Assembly: GCF_003001675.1 (NCBI RefSeq)
Contig: NZ_PVYW01000009.1
Span: 1-64,000, forward strand
DNA from: Cohnella sp. SGD-V74
Lineage (GTDB): Bacteria > Bacillota > Bacilli > Paenibacillales > Paenibacillaceae
Reading direction: 5' to 3'
DNA length: 64,000 nucleotides
The position numbers and the translations under genes are program-made. Below, one piece after another: positions 17,902 through 26,481 of the stretch; the stretch's first letter is position 1; every line of letters starts with the position of its first letter. Below the pieces are notes generated by a model that was not told the origin of the DNA, did no database searches, and saw only the letters and a list, made by a program, of their open reading frames with translations.

Positions 17902-18908
17902 ACGAGCGGATTGTGGAATTAGACGGAGGCTGGCTGCAAGTCAAGGTGCCGCTTCCTTATTCGTTAAAATGGGTCAACGCCTATTTGCTGCCCGAGGGCG
18001 ACTCGGGCTGGACGGTGATCGATCCGGGACTGCGGCTGGAGGAAACGGAAGTGTTCTGGGAGGAGGTCATGAGGAGCCGGAATCTGGCATGGGGCGATAT
18101 CGCGCGCATTGTCGTCACCCATCACCACCCGGATCATTACGGAATGGCCGGATGGTTTCAGGAGCGCGCCGGAGCTCCGGTCTGGATGTCTCCGGTCGCG
18201 CATAGCAACGCGAACAGGCTGTGGGGGGACGGCGAGACGTTCTCGGAACAGCTGACCGCGGCTTTCCTGCGCCATGGGCTTGCGGGAGAGCTGGAGGACG
18301 CCATGCGGGCGCATCTGACCGGATTCCGGGCCAAAGTGTCGCCGCATCCGAGCGAGGTGCGGCTGCTCTCTCCGGGCGAGACGTTCTCGATGGGCGGCGT
18401 CGAATGGGACGTGCACGGGGGAGAAGGCCATGCTCCGGGCCACTTGCTCTTCCATGACCGGACGAGCGGACGGCTGATCGGCGGGGATCAGGTGCTGACC
18501 GACATCTCGCCGAACATCGGCTGGATGCCGGGCGGTGATCCCGATCCGCTGCTGTCGTTCCTGGACAGCCTGCGGCGGCTGAGAGCGCTGGAGGTAAGCG
18601 AAGTATTCCCGGGGCATCGGTCGCCCTTTGCCCGCTTCCGCGAGCGGATCGACGAACTGCTCGACCATCACGGGCGCCGCATGAACAAGATGGCGGAGCT
18701 GATCGGAGAGCGGGAGCTGACGGCGTTCGAGGTTTGCGAGCTGCTGTTCGGGGCGAGGCTGAGGGACAACGCGCACAACTTGCGCTTCGCTCTCGCGGAA
18801 ACGATCGCCCACCTCGTCCGGATGGAGGCCGAAGGGACGGTCGTCCGCGCCGCGAGAGCGGGCGCATCCGGTGAAGCAACCGAATACTGGCGACTGGAAC
18901 GAAGCTGA
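17898..18908 (+). CDS. Metallo-beta-lactamase-fold hydrolase
   Basis: A 336-residue protein. Its VVTHHHPDHYGMAGWF segment is the H-x-H-x-D-H metal motif of the MBL superfamily; GHAPGHLLFHD and IGGDQVLTD supply further metal ligands, and FPGHRSPF the last His. A C-terminal helical domain of about 80 residues, including LTAFEVCELLFG, resembles the winged-helix tail seen in LACTB2-like or YflN-type enzymes. ATG 17898 is preferred over ATG 17889 because GGGGAGA sits at the right distance. It overlaps the methyltransferase gene. The substrate is unknown; a thioester or a phosphoester are both possible. Confidence 0.88.
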   Translation: MNERIVELDGGWLQVKVPLPYSLKWVNAYLLPEGDSGWTVIDPGLRLEETEVFWEEVMRSRNLAWGDIARIVVTHHHPDHYGMAGWFQERAGAPVWMSPVAHSNANRLWGDGETFSEQLTAAFLRHGLAGELEDAMRAHLTGFRAKVSPHPSEVRLLSPGETFSMGGVEWDVHGGEGHAPGHLLFHDRTSGRLIGGDQVLTDISPNIGWMPGGDPDPLLSFLDSLRRLRALEVSEVFPGHRSPFARFRERIDELLDHHGRRMNKMAELIGERELTAFEVCELLFGARLRDNAHNLRFALAETIAHLVRMEAEGTVVRAARAGASGEATEYWRLERS

Positions 18909-18932
18909 TTCGCTTCGGTCCGGGAACAGGCA

Positions 18933-18980
18933 GGGGCCATCCTCTAAGTCATTCATTAGACTTAGGGGATGGCCCCGTTC
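18933..18980 (+). terminator. Strong hairpin between convergent genes
   Basis: An 18-bp stem with a single G-U pair (18933-18950 with 18959-18976) and an 8-base loop is followed by GTTCGTTTATT. It ends the methyltransferase/MBL transcript and lies just 3' of the convergent pgpA-like gene. Confidence 0.75.
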
Positions 18981-18982
18981 GT

Positions 18983-19522
18983 TTATTGTCCGTCGCCAAG
19001 GGCGGACTCCTCGCGCTCTTCCTGCTTGCGGTGAGCGATGCGGCTCGAAGCGGACGCGGCGATCGCGCCGACGATATCGTCCAGGAAAGTGTGGGTTTCT
19101 CCGCTGTTCTTGTCGTTCAGCTTTTTCAGGACGCCGGGCTTGAGCTTGTCGACGTAGCCGAAATTGGTCAGGCCGATGCTGCCGTAGACGTTGACAATGC
19201 TGAGCGCCAATATTTCATCGCATCCGTAGAGCCCTTCGTCGTAGGCGATCATATCCTGCAGGGGCTGCAGAAGCTTGCCTTCCTCCGCGAGCATATCGAG
19301 CTGGATGCCGGTCAATACCGCATTTTGCACCTCGCGCTTGGACAGGACCGCCTCGACGTTCACGACGCATTCGGCGAGCGTCAGATCCGGGAAATAATCT
19401 TTCTGAAGGAGCATGACGAGCTGTCCGATCTGCTCCTTGGTTACGCCTCGTTTCGTCAGCCACTCTTCGGTCGCTCTTGCGACTTCTTTGCTGTTAAGGC
19501 GGTATACGTTCGGTTGGGACAT
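18983..19522 (-). CDS. pgpA: PgpA/YutG-like phosphatidylglycerophosphatase-family protein
   Basis: A 179-residue protein resembling B. subtilis YutG and the PgpA domain family (phosphatidylglycerophosphate to phosphatidylglycerol). Recognisable blocks are GLYGCDEILALSIVNVYGSI, TNFGYVDKLKPGVL and THTFLDDIVGAIAASASSRI, where the last has the acidic pair DD. ATG 19522 is chosen because AGAGGTG precedes it; the longer frame upstream lies in the promoter region of gerM. No membrane segment is evident, unlike proteobacterial PgpA. In YutG-type proteins the enzymatic role is less well proven. Confidence 0.78.
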   Translation of the reverse strand: MSQPNVYRLNSKEVARATEEWLTKRGVTKEQIGQLVMLLQKDYFPDLTLAECVVNVEAVLSKREVQNAVLTGIQLDMLAEEGKLLQPLQDMIAYDEGLYGCDEILALSIVNVYGSIGLTNFGYVDKLKPGVLKKLNDKNSGETHTFLDDIVGAIAASASSRIAHRKQEEREESALGDGQ

Positions 19523-19582
19523 CAACAACACCTCTTTCCGAAGCCTGCCGGCCTCCGTCTGAACTCGTTTGGACAAACTAAC

Positions 19583-19610
19583 ATATTTGTACCGAGGGCT
19601 CGTATACATA
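19583..19610 (+). promoter_or_regulatory. Possible sigma-E promoter of gerM
   Basis: ATATT at 19583-19587 and TATACATA at 19603-19610 lie 15 bases apart. They match the mother-cell sigma-E consensus (ATATT, spacing 13-15, CATACAnT) at most positions. B. subtilis gerM is sporulation controlled, so the fit is plausible, but it was assigned by eye. Confidence 0.4.
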
Positions 19611-19680
19611 GTACTACAAATAGAGTTCCGGTGGAACGGCGGCCTATTCGTCTGACCCAATTATGAGGGAGGATTAATCA

Positions 19681-20769
19681 ATGAGAACGAAACCGAACCG
19701 CACGGCCAAGCTGAGAAAATGGGCGCTGCTCCTGCTGCTCGTTCCTCTGCTCTCCGCCTGTAGCATCTGGGGAGGAAGCAAGGGAGACGTTGCCGATAAG
19801 ACGAGCATCGATCCGCCGCCCAAAGATTTGGAGGAGGCGTGGATTCAGGGCGTCGAACAGTCGGCGATCGCGGAAGCCGGCGAGATGATTACGGTCTATT
19901 TGCTTGACCGCAACGAATATTTGGCTCCGATGTCCCTGCGGGCCGATCAGGAGCAGGATCAGGAACAGTCCGCCCCGGTCTCCGGCGCAGAGAAGGCGAT
20001 CGCCTGGATGACCGTGAGCAGGCAGCTGGCGGATCAACTGCCGCCCGGCTTCGCGGCCGTGCTGCCGGAAGGGACCAAGGTCAACTCCGTAACGGAAGAC
20101 GCCGCCGAACAGACGATATCCGTCGACTTCGCCGCGCCGCTTCCCGGAATTCCGGCCTCGCGGGAGCGGAAGGTGATCGAAGCGCTCGTCTGGACGTTAA
20201 CCGAGCTGCCCGGCATCGACAAGGTGAAGCTGTCGGTCGGCGGCAAGCCGATCCGCTCGCTGCCCTCCTCGGGCTTGCCGGTCGATCCCGTCTTGACCCG
20301 CGGGCTCGGCATCAACCTGGAGAAGGTCAAGGACGTCCAGCCGACGTACGCGATGGGCGTAACGCTGTATTTCGCTTCCCAAACCGCCGAAGGGGAAGGT
20401 TACTTCGTCCCCGTCACGCGGCTCGTCAACCGTCAGGAAGACGTCGCCAAGGCGGCGCTTGAGCAGTTGATCGCGGGGCCGCAGGATACGAAATCGCTTC
20501 AGGCGGTCATGACGCCGGACATGTCGGTCGAGAAGCTCGTCCGCATGGCCGATACGGTCAACGTGTCCCTGAAGGATGCGTCGGGAATGCCCAAGTCCGA
20601 AGTGCCGTCGAGCATGATGGAGGCGCTCGTGCTTACGCTGACCGAGGCGGCCGACCTGCCGCAGGTGAGCGTCGTCATGAACGGCGACGATTCGTTCCTG
20701 GACTCCGAGCAGCGGGCTTACGACCGACCGGTCACCCGTCCTATGTACGTCAATCCGCTTAACCGCTGA
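19681..20769 (+). CDS. gerM: Spore germination/sporulation lipoprotein GerM
   Basis: A 362-residue lipoprotein: basic N-terminus, hydrophobic LLLLLVPLLSAC with lipidated Cys near residue 27, then two GerMN (Germane) domains at roughly residues 100-210 and 225-350. GerM acts in the intermembrane space during sporulation, where it helps build the GerM-SpoIIQ-AH channel and is needed for normal germination. GGGAGGATTAATC before the ATG is a strong ribosome binding site. As in B. subtilis it is followed by rph and rdgB, but here it is separated from them by a terminator and a new promoter. Confidence 0.9.
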   Translation: MRTKPNRTAKLRKWALLLLLVPLLSACSIWGGSKGDVADKTSIDPPPKDLEEAWIQGVEQSAIAEAGEMITVYLLDRNEYLAPMSLRADQEQDQEQSAPVSGAEKAIAWMTVSRQLADQLPPGFAAVLPEGTKVNSVTEDAAEQTISVDFAAPLPGIPASRERKVIEALVWTLTELPGIDKVKLSVGGKPIRSLPSSGLPVDPVLTRGLGINLEKVKDVQPTYAMGVTLYFASQTAEGEGYFVPVTRLVNRQEDVAKAALEQLIAGPQDTKSLQAVMTPDMSVEKLVRMADTVNVSLKDASGMPKSEVPSSMMEALVLTLTEAADLPQVSVVMNGDDSFLDSEQRAYDRPVTRPMYVNPLNR

Positions 20770-20783
20770 GCCATTATGTATCG

Positions 20784-20822
20784 GCCGCGTCTTCTCGGAA
20801 TCCGAGCGAGACGCGGCTTTTT
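20784..20822 (+). terminator. Terminator after gerM
   Basis: GCCGCGTCT (20784-20792) pairs with AGACGCGGC (20809-20817), with an inner CTCGGA/TCCGAG stem, followed by TTTTT. Confidence 0.85.
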
Positions 20823-20907
20823 GCGCTGCCTGGGCATCATGGACTGCCGCTTACTACTTTTTCAACCCGCCTGACAACCGTGCGGATGCTTTTGCGTGCA
20901 ACGTCTG

Positions 20908-20916
20908 GTAAAATGG
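20908..20916 (+). promoter_or_regulatory. Extended -10 promoter of rph-rdgB
   Basis: A TGG-TAAAAT box lies about 30 bases before the rph start. The -35 region is poor, which is usual for extended -10 promoters. The GGGAGGTTAATCA ribosome binding site follows. Confidence 0.45.
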
Positions 20917-20945
20917 GTGAGATTGAGTACTTGGGAGGTTAATCA

Positions 20946-21692
20946 ATGAGATCCGATGGCAGACAAGATCGCGACCTGCGGCCGTTCGCAGTTGCGCTTC
21001 ACCCGAATAAATACGCGGAGGGCTCCGTGCTCATCGAAGTCGGGAACACGAAAGTATTATGCACGGCATCCGTGGAAGAGAGAGTGCCCCCGTTCCTGAA
21101 AGGGCAGGGCAAAGGCTGGGTAACGGCGGAATACGCCATGCTTCCCAGGGCGACGCACACCCGTAACCAGCGGGAGGCGGCCAAGGGCAAGCTGACCGGA
21201 AGAACGATGGAAATCCAGCGCTTGATCGGACGGGCTCTGCGCTCCGTAGTCGACCTGCACGCGCTTGGAGAACGGACGATTACGCTCGACTGCGACGTGC
21301 TTCAGGCGGACGGCGGGACGAGAACGACTTCCATTACAGGCGCCTATATCGCGCTGGCGTTGGCGATACATAAGCTGTCGGGCACGGTTTCGTTCGATAA
21401 ATATCCGTTGAGGGATTATTTGGCTTCCGTCAGCGTCGGGGTCATTCAGGATCTGCCGGTCGTCGATCTGAACTACGAGGAGGACTCGAAGGCGAAGGTC
21501 GACATGAACGTGGTTATGACGGGAGCGGGAGCTTTCGTCGAAGTTCAGGGCACGGGCGAGGAAGCTCCGTTCACCAGACAGGAACTGGATCAGATGCTCG
21601 GATTGGCGGAAGCCGGCATTCGCCGGTTGATCGAGCTGCAGAAGGAGACGCTGGGAGAGGCCGGAGCTCGGATCGGCGGTGGCAAGCGGTGA
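20946..21692 (+). CDS. rph: Ribonuclease PH
   Basis: A 248-residue phosphorolytic 3'-5' exoribonuclease that trims tRNA 3' tails. It starts [14 protein letters not shown], close to the family's usual opening, and has [44 protein letters not shown] for RNA and phosphate binding, and [20 protein letters not shown] with the catalytic acidic residues. Length is typical. A strong GGGAGG precedes the ATG. The stop overlaps the rdgB start by 4 bp (GTGA), matching the conserved rph-rdgB pair. Confidence 0.97.
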   Translation: MRSDGRQDRDLRPFAVALHPNKYAEGSVLIEVGNTKVLCTASVEERVPPFLKGQGKGWVTAEYAMLPRATHTRNQREAAKGKLTGRTMEIQRLIGRALRSVVDLHALGERTITLDCDVLQADGGTRTTSITGAYIALALAIHKLSGTVSFDKYPLRDYLASVSVGVIQDLPVVDLNYEEDSKAKVDMNVVMTGAGAFVEVQGTGEEAPFTRQELDQMLGLAEAGIRRLIELQKETLGEAGARIGGGKR

Positions 21693-22336
21693 TTCGCCAA
21701 GGAGATACGCTGCTGATCGCGACGAGGAACCGCGGGAAGACGAAGGAGTTTCGCGAGGCATTTCTCCGGATCGGGGTCGAAGTCAAAGATTTGAACGAGG
21801 TCGAAGGCATTCCGGATATCGAGGAGACGGGAACGACATTTGAGGAGAACGCGACGATCAAGGCGAAGGAAGTCGCCGCCTTGGTCGGAATGCCGGTGCT
21901 CGCCGACGACTCCGGTCTGTGCGTGGACGCGTTGGACGGAGCGCCCGGCGTATACTCCGCGCGTTACGCCGGCGAGCCGGGGAACGACGCCGCGAACAAT
22001 GCGAAGCTGCTTCGCGAGCTGGAACGGATTGGGGCGCCGATCGTTCCGCTGCCGGAAGCGGGGGAAGAGTTCGCGACGCTGAGCTCGGCCAGGTTCGCCT
22101 GCTCGCTCGTCCTGTACGATCCATCGGATGAGAGCAAGGCGGCAGCGGAAGGTTACGTCGAGGGACGAATCATGAACCGCCCCCGCGGCGACGGCGGATT
22201 CGGCTACGATCCGCTGTTCTGGGTGCCTTCGCAGCGGCGCGGCATGGCCGAGCTGACGCTGGAGGAGAAAAACGCGATCAGCCACCGCGGGCAGGCTCTG
22301 AAGAAGCTGCTGGCGCTGCTTGAAGGCAAGGTGTAA
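21689..22336 (+). CDS. rdgB: XTP/dITP diphosphatase (RdgB/HAM1)
   Basis: A 215-residue house-cleaning pyrophosphatase that converts XTP, ITP and dITP to monophosphates and keeps them out of nucleic acids. Family motifs: [15 protein letters not shown] at the N-terminus, [44 protein letters not shown], and [10 protein letters not shown] at the C-terminus. The start is GTG, overlapping the rph stop. There is a slight insertion around residues 115-120 ([11 protein letters not shown]), within normal variation. Confidence 0.96.
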   Translation: MIRQGDTLLIATRNRGKTKEFREAFLRIGVEVKDLNEVEGIPDIEETGTTFEENATIKAKEVAALVGMPVLADDSGLCVDALDGAPGVYSARYAGEPGNDAANNAKLLRELERIGAPIVPLPEAGEEFATLSSARFACSLVLYDPSDESKAAAEGYVEGRIMNRPRGDGGFGYDPLFWVPSQRRGMAELTLEEKNAISHRGQALKKLLALLEGKV

Positions 22337-22340
22337 ACGA

Positions 22341-22380
22341 AAGGAGCTAATCTCCGATTAAGGGGATTAGCTCCTTTTTA
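22341..22380 (+). terminator. Terminator after rdgB
   Basis: AAGGAGCTAATCTCC (22341-22355) pairs with GGGGATTAGCTCCTT (22362-22376), with one wobble pair, and is followed by a T-run. Confidence 0.88.
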
Positions 22381-22393
22381 CTCGCGGACCCAA

Positions 22394-22470
22394 TGTACGA
22401 TTTTTTAGAGTAACGCGCACCGTTGAGGCCCATTTTGAGGGCCGTTGTACGATTCTTTAGAGTAACGCGC
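22394..22470. repeat. Two 25-bp direct repeats around a hairpin
   Basis: The same 25 bases occur at 22394-22418 and 22446-22470 with one T/C difference, starting TGTACGATT and ending GTAACGCGC. Between them is a small palindrome (GGCCC-N7-GGGCC). The block sits between the rdgB terminator and the 3' end of the asparagine synthase gene, with no gene in it. Confidence 0.75.
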
Positions 22471-22509
22471 CCACCCCGCCGCAAGCCAACCCCGCCTATC
22501 ACGCCCCTC

Positions 22510-24366
22510 CTACAACACCAGCTTCACTTTATAATGCCGCAGCCAGAAGTCGACCTGCAGCAAGTAGGCGAACAGCTGAGGGCCGGACATGAGTTGGCCG
22601 AACCACGGGATGTGGGAGCTGGCGTCGCTTGCCGCGGCGAGCTCGCGGATGCGGCTTGCGTCAATCAGCGGAAGCAGCGGGGAGGACGGATCGTCCAGCC
22701 GCTCCAGCAGCCGGCCGCGCACGGCAGCCAAGTAGTTCGGGTTGTGCGTCTTCGGATAAGGGCTCTTCTTGCGGTAGAGCACGTCGTTCGGGAGCACCCC
22801 CTCGAGCGACTTGCGGAGGATGCCTTTTTCGCGCATGCCCGCCGTCTTGATCTCCCAAGGGATGTTGAACACGTATTGTACGAGCCGGTGATCGCAATAG
22901 GGTACCCGGACTTCAAGGCCGACGGCCATGCTCATTCTGTCCTTGCGGTCGAGCAAGGTCGGCATGAACCGGGTAATGTTCAAATACGACATGCGCCGCA
23001 TCCGCCGGCGGTCCTCATCCTCGCCCGGAAGGTGCGGTACTTCGGCGACGGCTTGCGCATAGCGGTCGGCCAAATATTCCCGCGGCCTGAGCTTCGTTCT
23101 GAGCTCCGGGGATAACAGGCCGGCCCGCAGGTCAGTCGCCAGAGACCAAGGGAACGTCTCCGCCTTAAGCGCCTCTTCCCGATGAAACCACGGATAACCT
23201 CCGAAGATTTCGTCGGCCGCCTCGCCCGATATCGCCACCGTCGCTTCTTTTTTAATCTCCCGGCAAAATAAATACAAGGAAGCGTCAATGTCCGCCATGC
23301 CGGGCAAATCCTTGGCCAGCACCGCGACGTCGAGCGCTCCCGCGAGCTCCGGCGTATCGAACTGCTTCGGATGGTGAACCGTCGACAAATAGTCGTTCAT
23401 CCGCTTGATCCAGGGCGCGTCCGCGTTTGGCTGAAAATCGTGCGCTTGAAAATGCTTGTCGTTGTCGACGTAATCGACCGAGAACGTATGAACCTGGCCC
23501 TGCCCGGTTCTCTTATAGTAGTCGACCGCAAGCGCCGTCAGCGCGCTGGAGTCGAGTCCGCCGGACAGCAGCGTGCAGATCGGCACGTCGGAGACGAGCT
23601 GACGTTCGACCGTGTCCGCGAGCAGCTCGCGCACCGCTTCGGCCGTCTGCTCGACGTTCTGCTCATGCTCCGCGCTGTGCAGCTGCCAGTAAGCATACTG
23701 CTTCATGCCGTTGCGATCGTACAGCAGGCAGTGCCCGGGCTTCAGCTCGTAAATGTCCTTCCATACGCCGTGGCCGGGCGTGCGCGCCGGGCCGATGACG
23801 AACAGCTCCGCCAAGCCTTCCGCGTCGATCGCGGCCTCCACGCCGGGATGGGCCAGAATCGCCTTCGGCTCCGAGCCGAACAGCAGCCGCCCTTCCTCGC
23901 GGCGATAGAACAGCGGCTTGACTCCGAGCCGGTCTCTGGCCATAAACAATTTTTGCTCCGCCGTATGCCACACCGCGAACGCGAAAATGCCGTTAAGCTT
24001 GTCGACGCTGTCCGGTCCCCATTCCACGTACGCTTGCAGCAGCACCTCCGTGTCGCACGTCGTGCGGAAACGGTAGCCGAGCGATTCCAGTTCCTTGCGA
24101 AGCTCCGGCGCGTTGTACAGCTCTCCGTTATACACAAGCACGCAGTCGTGGCTGTCCGAGCCTCTGGCCGGACGAACCATCGGCTGGGCTCCGCCCGCGG
24201 GGTCCATTACGCACAATCGCCGATGTCCAAAAGCGCAATAGCGGGAAAGCCACGTGCCGCTTGCATCCGGTCCGCGTTGTTCGAGCGTCTCCGTCATTTT
24301 CTCGATCGTATCGGCCTGCTTCGTCAAATCCGCGGTCCAGTCCACCCATCCGGTAATTCCGCACAT
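22510..24366 (-). CDS. asnB: Asparagine synthase (glutamine-hydrolysing)
   Basis: A 618-residue class II amidotransferase that makes asparagine from aspartate, glutamine and ATP. The start MCGITGWVDW puts the nucleophilic Cys at position 2 once Met is removed, which fixes ATG 24366, with AAAGGAGGGGAAG upstream. The glutaminase half has VLVYNGELYN and the synthetase half LLSGGLDSSAL, the PP-loop for ATP. Length and style resemble B. subtilis AsnO (YisO), the sporulation-linked paralogue, as much as AsnB. It stands alone on the minus strand, divergent from a small unknown gene. Confidence 0.93.
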   Translation of the reverse strand: MCGITGWVDWTADLTKQADTIEKMTETLEQRGPDASGTWLSRYCAFGHRRLCVMDPAGGAQPMVRPARGSDSHDCVLVYNGELYNAPELRKELESLGYRFRTTCDTEVLLQAYVEWGPDSVDKLNGIFAFAVWHTAEQKLFMARDRLGVKPLFYRREEGRLLFGSEPKAILAHPGVEAAIDAEGLAELFVIGPARTPGHGVWKDIYELKPGHCLLYDRNGMKQYAYWQLHSAEHEQNVEQTAEAVRELLADTVERQLVSDVPICTLLSGGLDSSALTALAVDYYKRTGQGQVHTFSVDYVDNDKHFQAHDFQPNADAPWIKRMNDYLSTVHHPKQFDTPELAGALDVAVLAKDLPGMADIDASLYLFCREIKKEATVAISGEAADEIFGGYPWFHREEALKAETFPWSLATDLRAGLLSPELRTKLRPREYLADRYAQAVAEVPHLPGEDEDRRRMRRMSYLNITRFMPTLLDRKDRMSMAVGLEVRVPYCDHRLVQYVFNIPWEIKTAGMREKGILRKSLEGVLPNDVLYRKKSPYPKTHNPNYLAAVRGRLLERLDDPSSPLLPLIDASRIRELAAASDASSHIPWFGQLMSGPQLFAYLLQVDFWLRHYKVKLVL

Positions 24367-24545
24367 CGGTCTTCCCCTCCTTTCGAATCTTGAATTCAGC
24401 CGGTCCGCCTGCTCGGCGCTGAAAACCGGTCTTCTTGAACACACACTAAGATGGATATGCGAAAAAAGGCATAAGATGTATGTCCATGAGGAGAAAATAC
24501 GTGAAGACTACGACCCGTTAACGGGGGAAAGGAGTCCGATGGCGC

Positions 24546-24872
24546 ATGAACGACGCCGATACGCGGGATGGCGGCAGAAGGACTTATTACGTCGCGGTGG
24601 GACCCGGGCAAATTTTGACGGATCGCGGGGCGGCATCTTTCGAGTTCTCGATTCAGGCTACCGAAGCGGAGATCGACAAACTCGAGGAGTTGTTCCAGGA
24701 AGCCCAGGACGCGGACGAAGACGAGATTTTCGATTACAGCGGTTCTCCGACCATCTCCGATTCGCCCGAAAACGAAACCTACGACGCGCTGCTTAAAGAT
24801 ATTTACCGCATGCTGCACGATCTGGGCACCGACGAGACGAAACGCCATATCGAATCGATGAACATTTTGTAG
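24546..24872 (+). CDS. Conserved small protein of unknown function
   Basis: A 108-residue acidic protein. After a short basic start it has RTYYVAVGPGQILTDRGAA, a beta-rich segment, then charged helical stretches (EAEIDKLEELFQEAQDADED). There is no signal peptide, Cys motif or membrane segment. AAAGGAG lies 11 bases before the ATG; a nearer out-of-frame ATG at 24539 gives a shadow product. The next small gene begins 22 bases downstream, so they probably form a two-gene operon. I do not recognise a function. Confidence 0.75.
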   Translation: MNDADTRDGGRRTYYVAVGPGQILTDRGAASFEFSIQATEAEIDKLEELFQEAQDADEDEIFDYSGSPTISDSPENETYDALLKDIYRMLHDLGTDETKRHIESMNIL

Positions 24873-24894
24873 CGCGGGGGGAGGTGAGAAAGCG

Positions 24895-25035
24895 GTGGCA
24901 GATCGATTCAAGAAAAACAAAGGCAATCAAATCGCCCATAAAGGCGAGGAATTCGTCGAAGAGACGCTCAAAACGAATATCGCCCATCCCGCCATGAACA
25001 ATCCGGCGAGACCTAACCGGATCAGGCAAGGTTAA
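24895..25035 (+). CDS. 46-residue basic small protein
   Basis: GTG start with an ideal GGAGGTGA ribosome binding site 9 bases upstream; the product begins MADRFKKNKGNQIAHKGEEF and ends PARPNRIRQG. It is hydrophilic and basic, with no membrane segment or Cys. Good ribosome binding site, short gap from the preceding gene and a terminator just after it support a real gene. Small, basic, Asn- and Lys-rich proteins are often spore components, but that is only a guess. Confidence 0.65.
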   Translation: MADRFKKNKGNQIAHKGEEFVEETLKTNIAHPAMNNPARPNRIRQG

Positions 25036-25044
25036 CGATCAGCG

Positions 25045-25080
25045 GCCGCCCGTCCCTCCCAGGGGCAGGGCGGCTTATTT
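25045..25080 (+). terminator. Terminator after the small-protein pair
   Basis: GCCGCCC (25045-25051) pairs with GGGCGGC (25068-25074), with further partial pairing inside, followed by TTATTT. Confidence 0.7.
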
Positions 25081-25170
25081 GCGCGCCGACGATTTACAGC
25101 GCTTGCCGGGTAGTGTACGCTTGACCTAACCGCGCATTCGCGGGCTTTATGCATGGATGGAGGTTAACCG

Positions 25171-25956
25171 ATGTCGTTGATCGGGGAAGAGCGCAAAGCC
25201 TATATTTTGCAGCAATTGAACTTGGAAGGCAAAGTCAGAACCTACGATCTCGTCAACGAGCTGAAGGTGTCGTCGGAGACGATCCGCAAATATTTGGAGG
25301 AGCTCGAGGCGGACAACAAGCTGAAGCGCGTCTACGGCGGGGCGATGAAGCCGGACGAGGCGCGGGAAGAGCCGGCCTATCTGAAAAGGGAAGCGATCAA
25401 TTCCGAGGAGAAGCGCCGCATCGGACTGGCGGCGGCGACGCTTGTCGAAGACGGGGACGTTATCTTCATCGACGACGGCACGACGACGCTGCCGATGATC
25501 GACAGCATAGTGGGGCGCAAAAACATTACGGTGCTGACGATCTGCGTCGCCGGCATGTGCAAGCTGATCGACTATGCGAACAGAGGGTTGTTCGGCGGCA
25601 AAATCTACTTTATCGGCGGAGAGATCGACGCGTCTCAGTCCCGTTCGACGGGAACGGTGGCGGTGCAGATGGCCGAGCTTTTCTATGTCGACAAAGCGTT
25701 CATTTCCGTCGACGGCTTGACGGTCGAACGGGGACTGACCGGCTTCGATACCCCGAGGGGAGTGCTCGCCCGCAAAATCATCGAGCACGCCAAGCAGACG
25801 GTCGTCGTCGCCGACAAGACGAAGTTCGGACAGGCCCAGTTGTTCAAGATCGCCGACTTGCAGGATATCGACCTCGTCGTCAGCGACGTCCCCGCGCCTT
25901 CGGAATGGAAGACCGCGCTGAAGGCCAAGCAGGTCGCCTGGATCGAGGCCGAGTGA
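25171..25956 (+). CDS. DeoR-family transcriptional regulator
   Basis: A 261-residue sugar-phosphate-responsive repressor. The N-terminal winged helix reads VRTYDLVNELKVSSETIRKY with the recognition helix SSETIRKYLEEL. The DeoR sensor domain has ATLVEDGDVIFIDDGTTTL, which binds the phosphate, and VVVADKTKFGQAQL near the C-terminus. A strong GGATGGAGG precedes the ATG. It runs into a convergent EamA-type gene with only three bases between stop codons, so its target operon is not adjacent downstream. Targets unknown. Confidence 0.92.
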   Translation: MSLIGEERKAYILQQLNLEGKVRTYDLVNELKVSSETIRKYLEELEADNKLKRVYGGAMKPDEAREEPAYLKREAINSEEKRRIGLAAATLVEDGDVIFIDDGTTTLPMIDSIVGRKNITVLTICVAGMCKLIDYANRGLFGGKIYFIGGEIDASQSRSTGTVAVQMAELFYVDKAFISVDGLTVERGLTGFDTPRGVLARKIIEHAKQTVVVADKTKFGQAQLFKIADLQDIDLVVSDVPAPSEWKTALKAKQVAWIEAE

Positions 25957-25959
25957 AGA

Positions 25960-26388
25960 TTACTTCCAAGCCACGAGAATGGCGCCGATGGCGATCAGCG
26001 CGACGCCTGCCGAATTGATCCACGAAATCCGCTCTCCCAGGAAGAAAAAGGCGAGCAGGACGGCAAGAACGACGCTCAGCTTGTCGATCGGCCCGACCTG
26101 GGACACTTTGCCCCCTTTGAGCGCGAGAAAATAAAACAGCCAGGACAGCGCGCCCGCCACGCCGCTGAGCACGATAAACGTCATCGCCTTCCTCTGGGCG
26201 AAGATTTCGCCGAGCTGGGCGAATTTCCCCTGTACGACGACCACGCCGAGCAGGAACAGCGCCATGATGACCGCGCGAATGGCGGTCGCCGAGTTGGCGT
26301 CGACGTCCTTGAGGCCGATTTTGCCGAAGACGGCGACAAGTGCCGCCGTCACGGCGGATAACAGCGCGTAAATCAACCACATTCCCAT
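25960..26388 (-). CDS. Half-size EamA-family transporter
   Basis: A 142-residue membrane protein with five hydrophobic segments, corresponding to one EamA repeat; full-length drug/metabolite transporters have two. FGKIGLKDVDANSATAIRA and SVVLAVLLAFFFLGERISW are typical EamA sequence. Single-repeat proteins of this kind are widespread and probably dimerise. GGAGGAGAAATC before the ATG is a clear ribosome binding site. The ends look natural, so this is not a truncation. Substrate unknown. Confidence 0.87.
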   Translation of the reverse strand: MGMWLIYALLSAVTAALVAVFGKIGLKDVDANSATAIRAVIMALFLLGVVVVQGKFAQLGEIFAQRKAMTFIVLSGVAGALSWLFYFLALKGGKVSQVGPIDKLSVVLAVLLAFFFLGERISWINSAGVALIAIGAILVAWK

Positions 26389-26481
26389 GACCGATTTCTC
26401 CTCCGCAATGCGATTTGAGGAGCCTTGCCCGCGAGTCGATGGAAGGCGCCGTCGACCTTAAGCGGATAGGCTCCGACCGAC

